Shown: in pieces, positions 55,874 through 64,000 of the stretch
Layout: the number at the start of each line of letters is the position of its first letter
Numbering within the stretch: the stretch's first letter is position 1
NCBI GenBank assembly: GCA_024803745.1
Contig: JANJXV010001774.1
Location: 1-64,000 of the forward strand
DNA from: Megascapheus bottae
Taxonomy: Eukaryota; Chordata; Mammalia; Rodentia; Geomyidae
Direction of reading: 5' to 3'
DNA length: 64,000 bases
The notes under the pieces: model-generated
What the model was told of the DNA's origin: nothing
Databases searched by the model: none
Seen by the model: the letters and a program-made list of their open reading frames with translations, nothing else
Position numbers and translations under genes: made by a program

Positions 55874-57889
55874 ATAATCAGGAAAGAAACTCCTTTCACA
55901 ATAGCCTCAAAGAAAATAAAGTACCTCGGAATTAGCTTAACTAAGAATGTAAAGGACCTTTGTGACGAAAACTTTAAAACCCTAAAAAAGGAAATTAAAG
56001 CAGAACTAAGGAAATGGAAAATCCTCCCATGCTCCTGGATTGGAAGAATCAACATTGTGAAAATGACAATCTTGCCAAGAGTTATCTACAAATTCAATGC
56101 AATACCCATCAATATCCCAATGTCATTCTTTAAAGAAATAGAAGAGGCAATCCAAAATTTCATCTGGAATAATAAAAGACCCCGTATAGCAAAAACACTT
56201 CGTAGCAGAAAGAACAGCGCTAGAGGAATTTCAATTCCAAACTTTAGACTCTATTACAGAGCTCTAATTATCAAAACAGCTTGGTACTGGCACAGGAGCA
56301 GGCCTGAAGACCAATGGAATAGAACTGAGGACCCAGATATTAAACCACAGACCTATGGCCACCTAATCTTTGACAAGGGAGCCAAAAAAATAGAATGGAA
56401 GAAAGACAGCCTCTTCAACAAGTTGTGCTGGCAGAACTGGTTAAGCACTTGCAGAAAACTAAAGTTGGATCCTTCTTTGTCACCCTGCACTAGAATTAAC
56501 TCCAAATGGATCAAAGACCTGGAGGTAAAAGCTGACACACTGGAAACTTTACAGGAAGGAATAGGAGACACACTATGCCTCCTTGGCACAGGTCGAAACT
56601 TTCTTAATAAGGACCAAGAATCACAACAAATCAGAGAAAGACTGGATAAGTGGGACTGCATTAAACTGCAGAGTTTTGGTAAGGCAAAGGACATAGCTAG
56701 TAAACTAATCAGGAAGCCTACAGAGTGGGAGAAGATCTTCACCAACCAAACAACGGACAAAGGCCTCATATCTAAAATATATCAACAACTCAAAAAATTG
56801 AATCACTCCAAAACTAACCTCCAAAGTAACAACCATCCCATTAAAAAATGGGCCAAAGACTTAAAGAGAGTCTTCTCTGAAGAAGAAACAAAAATGGCCT
56901 ACAGACACATGAAGAAGTGCTCAACATCTCTGGTCATAAAAGAAATGCAAATCAAAACAACTCTAAGATTCCATCTCACACCAGTTAGGATGGCCAGGAT
57001 CAGGAAAACGAATAACAACAGATGCTGGAGGGGATGTGGCCAGGAGGGATCACTACTACACTGTTGGTGGGAGTGCAAACTCGCTCAACCACTATGGAAA
57101 GCAGTGTGGCAGTGCCTCAAAAGGCTAAACATAGAACTCCCCTATGACCCAGCAATTCCACTACTCGGCATTTACCCAACCATCCAGAAACAAGGACATA
57201 CTAAATCCACTAGCACAACAATGTTCTTTGCAGCACTATTCACCATAGCAAAGATATGGAACCAACCTAGATGTCCCTCAGTTGATGAGTGGATCAACAA
57301 GTTGTGGTATTTGTACACAATGGAATTCTATGCTGCTGTCAGAAAGAATGACATCGCCCCCTTTGTTAGGAAATGGAAAGACAGAAAAAAATCATATTAA
57401 GTGAAGTAAGCCAGACTCAAAGAAACTTAGGCTCAATGGTTTCCCTCATTCGTCATAATCAGTAGAAACCTTGGGCTCTACTAGCAGAGATCTGCAATAG
57501 AGCAAAATCTTGATACATAAGGCCATATAACGTGAAGCTAATTGAAAGGACCTCCAGGATATTGAAACAAAAGCCATACAATGAATGATTGTTGTCCTTA
57601 ATGTACTATGTTGTCTCTCATCTCCTTTGCTGTCCCTTGGTTATCTCATATTGGTATAGTATCTCACTTTGTTATCTGATATATTGAATTTATTTGTATT
57701 TGGATATTTGAAATTTGATAGGGAAGGGGGGGAAACCAAGACGGGTGGGGGGTGTTGGAGGGAGGGAAATGGGTACCAAGACATGTGAAAGGGTATCAAG
57801 GTATGTGAATTAATGCACCTTCTATCTGGCAAATATCAGGTAACCCTTTTACTAATTACAATAAAAATATGGAAAAAAATAAATAAATG
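55874..57889 (+). mobile_element. 5'-truncated L1, unit 10
   Basis: Frame to 57400 (A7). Private changes are PRVIYKF, TLRSRKN and SARGIS; it keeps KRVF and MFFAALF. In the 3' UTR one G-run is broken ('tgttggagggaggg'). Confidence 0.9.
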
Positions 57890-58063
57890 AAAGGACTGGG
57901 AGTTTGGCCTAATGGTATAGTGCTTGCTTAGCATGCACATACATAGAAAAGGCTAGAAGTGTTGCTGTGGCTCAAGTGGTAGAGCTCTAGCCTTGAGAAA
58001 GTCCAAGGTCAGACATCAGGCCCTGAGTTCAAATCCAGGACTGGCAAAAAAAATTGAAAAAGA
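57890..58063 (+). mobile_element. IDL-Geo SINE, unit 10/11 junction
   Basis: Shortened terminal A-run as in the unit 8/9 element. Confidence 0.8.
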
Positions 58064-58433
58064 AACTGCACCTGTCCAACTATAGCAAGTCCCACACTCT
58101 CCCCAAACTAGACCAGAGTTGGATGGGGCTGGGACTGCAGGAGCAGACTCCACCCATTGTGCCTGGATCACATGTTTCTGGCCACACCCCCTATTAGTTC
58201 CTGTTTTTCGCTGACCAATGGGATAGGAGATTTGGGGCCAAGCCCACGTTCCACGCTGCCTAGCAATACTGCCTAGCAATTCTGTCTGTTGACTTATACC
58301 ACTAGCAGCAACTGTTGAAGGGAGAGGTGGCTGAGTGCTGATCGAGAGAATCCAGGTGATTTGGCGATAGACTTGGATACTCGCTTACTTATTAGTGATT
58401 GGGTACGTACAGGAGATTTCGAAGAGCCTGGGA
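58064..58433 (+). promoter_or_regulatory. Promoter of golgin copy 11, with doubled X-box-like motif
   Basis: CCAAT is at 58215-58219. The X-box-like 13-mer at 58255-58267 is followed directly by a second copy at 58268-58280 that differs only in its first base; other units have 'actggtattctg' there. The CACGCCC box is changed to CAAGCCC just upstream. Other private changes are 'catgtttctgg' and 'gagtgctgatc'. This promoter is the most diverged of the set. Confidence 0.6.
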
Positions 58434-60803
58434 ATGTGGCCGGTCCATCTTTCCCATCCCAGAGCTGGCACGTCTGAACGATCAAAACCAAGAAAGAAAC
58501 GACTGCAGGAACATCAGCAGAACTATCTTCATGGATCTGAAAAGATAAGGAAGAAAAATAAAAGGGAAGGCAAGCCCACGACCAACACCACTGGGGTCTG
58601 TAATTCACGTGAGGGTGCAGCCAGAGACCAAGCTGACCCTGAGCTTCGCCTGCCTTCAGGCACAGTCGGAGCAGCCAGGGTCAAGAGTGTCACAGGTCCC
58701 AAGAACAACAAGGCCCACATGCAACAGGAAGTAAAACGAAGTCAGGTGGAGCATGAAGATCTGACCAGCCGCCTGCAGGCTTCTCAGCAACGCAGCTTAG
58801 ACTTAGAGATGGCCTTGTCTGCCCTCACCACCACGCAGAAGGACATTGAGCAGAAGAACAGACAGCTCATCCAAGACCTGGGTGATGTGAAGCTGCAGCT
58901 CGAGGAAAAGAGCAGAAGCTGTGACAACCTGCAGGAGCTGAATGCAGACTTACAGGGGAAGCTGGGCGTGCTCCGGACCCAGAAGTCCAACATGAAATTG
59001 AAAATAGAAAAATTCCAACGAGTGCTAGAGGAGCGGGCAGTGCTGAAAAGAAGAATAGAAAATATGCAAAGTGTGGTGAGTGCATTGAGGTTGGAGAGGG
59101 ACAAGACTGCGGAGGACCTGAGGGTGGAGAGGTCCACGTGGACGGAGAAGGTGCGGCGGCTCTCACAGGAGATGCACCAACTCACAGACGAGCGCGAGGA
59201 AGACCTGTGGCAGATGGTGGATCTAGAGAGCAAGCTGGCAGAAATGGAGAACAAGCTGGCAGAGGCACAGCTCCTTGCAGGACCATCTCAGGCTGACTTA
59301 AAGAACCTGGAGCAACAACTTCAATTCCAGGTTCAGGAAAACCAAAGCCTCAGTCTCCAGAACCTGGAGCAACAGGAACGGCTGCTGATACTGCAGAAGA
59401 AAGTGGGCGACAAGGCTCACTCCAACATCTTTGAGACCCAGAAATGCACAGACCTGCAAACGAGAGAGCTGAAAGAGCAGCTGGAGCAGCTGCAGGAAGC
59501 TTTCCATAGGCTGAGCACTGAGAAGGACCAGCTCACCAGCCTCCTGACCTCAGAGCAAAAGGAGAATGAACACCTTCTGGAGCAGCTGGAGCAGCGAGAG
59601 ATGGAATTAGGAGAACGGAAAGAGGTGGCTGAAGGAAGTTTTCAAACAGCCCAGAGTCTTCAGGAGCTCAATGCTCAGTACCTGGCCCAGCTGCAGGAAC
59701 TCAAAACCACCTGTGAAGAGAACATGTCCTCCATTCAGCAGCTAAGTGCAGAGAAGGAGGAGCTGCAACAGCACCTGCTGAGGCACGCCCAGCTGCTGGA
59801 GCAGCAGCAGCAGCAGGACCTAACCCTGACCCAAGAGTTGCAGGACACTCTCCAGTGCCTGGAAGACACTACACAAGAGAAGGAGCAACTCCAGGCCCAG
59901 CTGAGCTTCCTGGCTTTCCAGGAAAGTAAAGAAGGGGACAAGGAAAAAGAAGCAAGGGCTGAGGAGGCAACTCCAGCCGCCGTGACCATCCCAGAGGCTG
60001 TGGACATCCCACAAGTCATGAAGGCCTTTTACCCGAAAGCAAAATCAGTTGCTGAGGTGACAAAAGTGAAACTCAGCCAACAGCTGCAGGAGCAGCAGGC
60101 CCACTGCCAGTGCCTGGCCAACTTGGCAGCCCAGTGCCAGACCAAGCTGGAGCAGCAGGCCCTGTTTCCCAAGAGCAGGAACCATGGTCCCTCAGGGGAC
60201 AGGAAGCAGGACACGCGGGTGTCTAAGAAGATGAGAATGTGCTTCCTCCAGGCCCTGCCTGACAAAGTGGAGCACCACAGTCCAGCAGGGGACCTCCAGC
60301 ACCGGTGTGCCCAGCTGTCCAAACACATCAGCACCCTCGTCGACTCCATAATGCTGTACAAAGAACAGATGGAAGTCCTGGACCAACTCTATAAGGAGAA
60401 AGATGAGTGTGTCATGGAACTCTCCCAGGAGAAGATGCAGAAGAAGGAGGAGCTGCAGGAACTTCTGGTGCTCCTTGTGGTTGAAGGCACACAGTGCCAG
60501 GGCCAGACGCCTGCACACCCTGAGACCCCTGCTGCTGAGGTCACTTCACACCTGCCAAGCCCCTCAAACATTGAAGACAGCAAGGAGCAGAAAATCTTTG
60601 CAGATGCCCAACTCAAAGACAGTGTGCAGCCTGCCCAGGTAGAGGCAGGGGGGCCTTGTCCCCGAAAGGCCTCCACCCCAGAGCCCACTGTGATGCTGAT
60701 GCCTGATACCCAGCCCCCTGAAGAGCTTTCGGGCCAGGGCAATGAGCAATCCCGATCCTCTCCTTTCTTCTCCAGGCTGAGGAAAATGATGTGCTGGCGA
60801 TAA
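58434..60803 (+). CDS. Golga2-like: GOLGA2-like golgin, copy 11 (intact, 789 aa)
   Basis: The frame is complete. It shares Lys505, LEQLEQ and QTPAHPE with copies 9-10 and AHMQQEV with copy 10, but keeps PELRLPS and QQRSLD like the left-hand copies. Private residues are DKTAEDL, AQLLAGP, ENMSSIQ, FQESKEG, VEHHSPAG and TLVDSIM, more than in any other intact copy. It therefore looks like the least homogenised unit in view, consistent with lying nearer one end of the exchanged block. Confidence 0.9.
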   Translation: MWPVHLSHPRAGTSERSKPRKKRLQEHQQNYLHGSEKIRKKNKREGKPTTNTTGVCNSREGAARDQADPELRLPSGTVGAARVKSVTGPKNNKAHMQQEVKRSQVEHEDLTSRLQASQQRSLDLEMALSALTTTQKDIEQKNRQLIQDLGDVKLQLEEKSRSCDNLQELNADLQGKLGVLRTQKSNMKLKIEKFQRVLEERAVLKRRIENMQSVVSALRLERDKTAEDLRVERSTWTEKVRRLSQEMHQLTDEREEDLWQMVDLESKLAEMENKLAEAQLLAGPSQADLKNLEQQLQFQVQENQSLSLQNLEQQERLLILQKKVGDKAHSNIFETQKCTDLQTRELKEQLEQLQEAFHRLSTEKDQLTSLLTSEQKENEHLLEQLEQREMELGERKEVAEGSFQTAQSLQELNAQYLAQLQELKTTCEENMSSIQQLSAEKEELQQHLLRHAQLLEQQQQQDLTLTQELQDTLQCLEDTTQEKEQLQAQLSFLAFQESKEGDKEKEARAEEATPAAVTIPEAVDIPQVMKAFYPKAKSVAEVTKVKLSQQLQEQQAHCQCLANLAAQCQTKLEQQALFPKSRNHGPSGDRKQDTRVSKKMRMCFLQALPDKVEHHSPAGDLQHRCAQLSKHISTLVDSIMLYKEQMEVLDQLYKEKDECVMELSQEKMQKKEELQELLVLLVVEGTQCQGQTPAHPETPAAEVTSHLPSPSNIEDSKEQKIFADAQLKDSVQPAQVEAGGPCPRKASTPEPTVMLMPDTQPPEELSGQGNEQSRSSPFFSRLRKMMCWR

Positions 60804-61145
60804 TGGTTCTTTAAAGACTTATTAGCCACCATGGCAATCTTTTAGGCCTGCACCTAACGGGTGATGACTGGACTTGAACCTCAGGCCAGATAGGACAGAG
60901 ACTGCGGGAGGTGGCCCTAACTCAAAGTCATCTAAACAGCCACTGGTTGCCGGGGAAGGAGGGCCCTTGATATAATTTTCACAAATAATCTATTTTTACA
61001 AAGAAAAATAAAATGTTATATTTACCGAATCCATCATGTTCCTTTTTTATATAAATGACTAAACACAATGTATTCTGTGAACATTTGGGGAGTAATATTT
61101 TGAACATGTATAGAAATAAAACGTTAGTTTACAAGTAAAAAAAAA
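60804..61145 (+). promoter_or_regulatory. Golgin copy 11 3' UTR and A9 tract
   Basis: AATAAA lies at 61007-61012 and 61115-61120, with A9 at 61137-61145. It combines 'aatctattt' (units 6-10) with 'aaatcagtc' (units 1-5) and a private 'acttgaacc'. Confidence 0.65.
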
Positions 61146-61153
61146 TCAGTCTT

Positions 61154-61227
61154 TAGTGCCCAGTATGGCTTTGAACTGCAATCCTCAGTTCTCAGCCTCC
61201 TGAGTAGCTAGCCTCCATGCCCTGCTC
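61154..61227 (-). mobile_element. Antisense B1-like SINE fragment, unit 11
   Basis: Complement of a B1 core, as in unit 1. Confidence 0.65.
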
Positions 61228-61320
61228 AACAATTAAAATTTCAAAAAACAAGAAAAATAACTCTTTGGCTTCAAAATAGACTGTTGAGGTTCAGGGTACA
61301 GTTGGAAGGTTACAAATAGC

Positions 61321-61541
61321 ACCCGCTGGGTGCCACGGGCTCACACCTGCAATCCTAGCTACAGGAGGCTAAGATATGAGGATCACAATTTGAAGCCAGC
61401 CCAGGTAGCAAAGTTAATTGGAAACTCATTTCCAACCAACTACCAAAAAAAGCTGTAAGTGGAACCATGGCTCAAGTGGTAGAGTGCTAGCCTTAAGCAA
61501 AAAAAGGTCAGAGACAGAGCCTAAGTCCTGAGTTAAAGCCT
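61321..61541 (+). mobile_element. B1-Geo composite SINE, unit 11
   Basis: Head reads 'ctgggtgccacgggctcaca', intermediate between the two forms seen in units 1-5 and 6-10 and probably nearest the original. Confidence 0.65.
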
Positions 61542-61827
61542 TAGTAACAATTCAAGAGAAAGGAAGCATGGAAGCAAGGAAGTGGGAGAGAGAGAGAGGG
61601 AAAGAAAGAAAAGGAAGAAAAAGAAAAAGTGAGGAAAAGCACATACTGTGCACAAGAGACACACAGAGAGGGTGGGAGTGAGAAATAGAGGGAAAGAAAA
61701 AGAGAGGGAGAGAAAGGGAGAGAACATTACCAGTACAGGTAACCAAAATTGCAAACGAGAAAACAAAACAAAACAACAACAACAAAACAATGCCATGGTG
61801 ATGAAGAAGCACTGCTTTCAACACACA
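61542..61827 (+). repeat. Purine-rich tract with shortened GA run, unit 11
   Basis: The GA run starts 'gtgggagag' and is two or more GA shorter than elsewhere. Confidence 0.75.
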
Positions 61828-63667
61828 ATAATCAGGAAAGAAACTCCTTTCACAACAGCCTCAAAGAAAATAAAGTACCTCGGAATTAGCTTAACTAAGA
61901 ATGTAAAGGACCTTTGTGACGAAAACTTTAAAACCCTAAAAAAGGAAATTAAAGCAGAACTAAGGAAATGGAATTTCATCTTAGCAGAAAGAACAGCGCT
62001 GGAGGAATTTCAATTCCAAACTTTAGACTCTATTACAGAGCTCTAATGATCAAAACAGCTTGGTACTGGCACAGGAGCAGGCCTGAAGACCAATGGAATA
62101 GAACTGAGGACCCAGATATTAAACCACAGACCTATGGCCACCTAATCTTTGACAAGGGAGCCAAAAAAATAGAATGGAAGAAAGACAGCCTCTTCAACAA
62201 GTTGTGCTGGCAGAACTGGTTAAGCACCTGCAGAAAACTAAAGTTGGATTCTTCTTTGTCACCCTGCACTAGAATTAACTCCAAATGGATCAAAGACCTG
62301 GAGGTAAAAGCTGACACACTGGAAACTTTACAGGAAGGAATAGGAGACACACTATGCCTCCTTGGCACAGGTCGAAACTTTCTTAATAAGGACCAAGAAT
62401 CACAACAAATCAGAGAAAGACTGGATAAGTGGGACTGCATTAAACTGCAGAGTTTTGGTAAGGCAAAGGACATAGCTAGTAAACTAATCAGGAAGCCTAC
62501 AGAGTGGGAGAAGATCTTCACCAACCAAACAACGGACAAAGGCCTCATATCTAAAATATATCAACAACTCAAAAAATTGAATCACTCCAAAACTAACCTC
62601 CAAAGTAACAACCATCCCATTAAAAAATGGGCCAAAGACTTAAAGAGAGTCTTCTCTGAAGAAGAAACAAAAATGGCCTACAGACACATGAAGAAGTGCT
62701 CCACAGCTCTGGTCATAAAAGAAATGCAAATCAAAACAACTCTAAGATTCCATCTCACACCAGTTAGGATGGCCAGCATCAGGAAAACGAATAACAACAG
62801 ATGCTGGAGGGGATGTGGCCAGGAGGGATCACTACTACACTGTTGGTGGGAGTGCAAACTTGCTCAACCACTATGGAAAGCAGTGTGGCAGTGCCTCAAA
62901 AGGCTAAACATAGAACTCCCCTATGACCCAGCAATTCCACTACTTGGCATTTACCCAACCATCCAGAAACAAGGACATACTAAATCCACTAGCACAACAA
63001 TGTTCATTGCAGCACTATTCACCATAGCAAAGATATGGAACCAACCTAGATGTCCCTCAGTTGATGAGTGGATCAACAAGTTGTGGTATTTGTACACAAT
63101 GGAATTCTATGCTGCTGTCAGAAAGAATGACATCGCCCCCTTTGTTAGGAAATGGAAAGACAGAAAAAATCATATTAAGTGAAGTAAGCCAGACTCAAAG
63201 GAACTTAGGCTCAATGGTTTCCCTCATTCGTCATAATCAGTAGAAACCTTGGGCTCTACTAGCGGAGATCTGCAATAGAGCAAAATCTTGATACATAAGG
63301 CCATATAACGTGAAGCTAATTGAAAGGACCTCCAGGATATTGAAACAAAAGCCATACAATGAATGATTGTTGTCCTTAATGTACTGTGTTGTCTCTCATC
63401 TCCTTTGCTGTCCCTTGGTTATCTCATATTGGTATAGTATCTCACTTTGTTATCTGATATATTGAATTTATTTGTATTTGGATATTTGAAATTTGATAGG
63501 GAAGGGGGGAAAACCAAGACGGGTGGGGGGTGTTGTGGGGAGGGAAATGGGTACCAAGACATGTGAAAGGGTATCAAGGTATGTGAATTAATGCACCTTC
63601 TATCTGGAAAATATCAGGTAACCCTTTTACTAATTACAATAAAAATATGGAAAAAAATAAATAAATG
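61828..63667 (+). mobile_element. 5'-truncated L1 with compound 175-bp deletion, unit 11
   Basis: Compared with unit 1, 138 bp (matching 2456-2593) and 37 bp (matching 2602-2638) are missing, with the 8 bases 'atttcatc' kept between them at about 61973-61980. The 175-bp net loss breaks ORF2 into frames ending at 62046 and 63182. The Cys motif is intact and the A-run has six A. One G-run in the 3' UTR is broken ('tgttgtggggaggg'). Confidence 0.9.
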
Positions 63668-63841
63668 AAAGGACTGGGAGTTTGGCCTAATGGTATAGTG
63701 CTTGCTTAGCATGCACATACATAGAAAAGGCTAGAAGTGTTGCTGTGGCTCAAGTGGTAGAGCTCTAGCCTTGAGAAAGTCCAAGGTCAGACATCAGGCC
63801 CTGAGTTCAAATCCAGGACTGGCAAAAAAAAATGAAAAAGA
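63668..63841 (+). mobile_element. IDL-Geo SINE, unit 11/12 junction
   Basis: The A-rich end reads 'ggcaaaaaaaaatgaaaaag', lacking the 'ttg' of other units. Confidence 0.8.
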
Positions 63842-64000
63842 AACTGCACCTGTCCAACTATAGCAAGTCGCACACTCTCCCCAAACTAGACCAGAGTTGG
63901 ATGGGGCTGGGACTGCAGGAGCAGACTCCACCCATTCTGCCTGGATCACAAGATTCTGGCCACACCCCCTATTAGTTCCTGTTTTTCGCTGACCAATGGG
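63842..64000 (+). promoter_or_regulatory. Start of the promoter of golgin copy 12 (cut by window)
   Basis: The sequence reaches the CCAAT box (63993-63997) and stops three bases later. It shows a twelfth unit begins here. Private 'caagtcgcacac'. Confidence 0.6.

Larger units (their letters stand above)
1..64000 (+). repeat. Head-to-tail tandem array of ~5.95-kb golgin units
   Basis: Every unit repeats the same order of IDL-Geo SINE, promoter, golgin frame, 3' UTR, antisense SINE, B1-Geo SINE, purine tract and L1 3' end. Unit lengths measured from one IDL-Geo start to the next are 5950, 5950, 5954, 5953, 5952, 5953, 5950, 5951, 5951 and 5778. The small changes come from (GA)n length, A-run length, a 3-bp loss in copy 8 and a 5-bp gain in the copy 11 promoter. 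The short last unit has lost 175 bp of L1. All units are direct repeats and no unique sequence was seen anywhere, so neither edge of the array is in view. Confidence 0.97.

Noticed and set aside
1..64000. CRISPR-like or bacterial mobile system suggested by regular repetition
   Set aside because: The repeat is 5.95 kb, with LINE/SINE content and a eukaryotic golgin; no short repeat-spacer structure exists.

Overview
This is mammalian DNA, almost certainly from a rodent of the superfamily Geomyoidea (kangaroo rats, pocket mice, pocket gophers). The main clue is a dimeric SINE of the IDL-Geo type in every repeat unit: a tRNA/ID-like left monomer joined to a Geo right monomer. IDL-Geo is known only from that superfamily. 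L1 LINE 3' ends and B1-like SINEs fit a rodent genome. Nothing bacterial is present.

The whole window is one head-to-tail tandem array, all units on the + strand, with a period of about 5.95 kb. Cut at the IDL-Geo element, units start at 4326, 10276, 16226, 22180, 28133, 34085, 40038, 45988, 51939, 57890 and 63668. The window opens inside an eleventh gene copy and ends inside the promoter of a twelfth, so the array continues on both sides. Each unit holds, in order: an IDL-Geo SINE; a ~365-bp promoter/5' leader with a CCAAT box, a CACGCCC box and an RFX X-box-like motif; an intronless ~2.37-kb GOLGA2 (GM130)-like reading frame; a 3' UTR with two AATAAA signals and an A9 tract; an antisense B1-like SINE fragment; a B1 + Geo composite SINE; a purine-rich low-complexity tract; and a 5'-truncated L1 (ORF2 C-terminal end, 3' UTR, A-rich tail).

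The golgin copies fall into three adjacent blocks. Copies 1-5 share an in-frame TAG at codon 436. Copies 6-8 lack the TAG but have a seventh G in a G-run that changes and shortens the C-terminus. Copies 9-11 have a full 789-residue frame. All copies also carry an older one-base loss near the 3' end that puts the GM130-like, GRASP-binding C-terminal tail out of frame. Diagnostic variants are shuffled between blocks, as expected from unequal crossing-over and gene conversion.

The best reading is a retroposed GOLGA2 copy that gained or kept a promoter and was then amplified with its flanking repeats. It parallels, but appears independent of, the GOLGA6/GOLGA8 expansions of primates. Testis expression is a plausible inference from the X-box-like promoter, not something the sequence shows. 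Nearly identical tandem units are hard to assemble, so copy number and order deserve caution.
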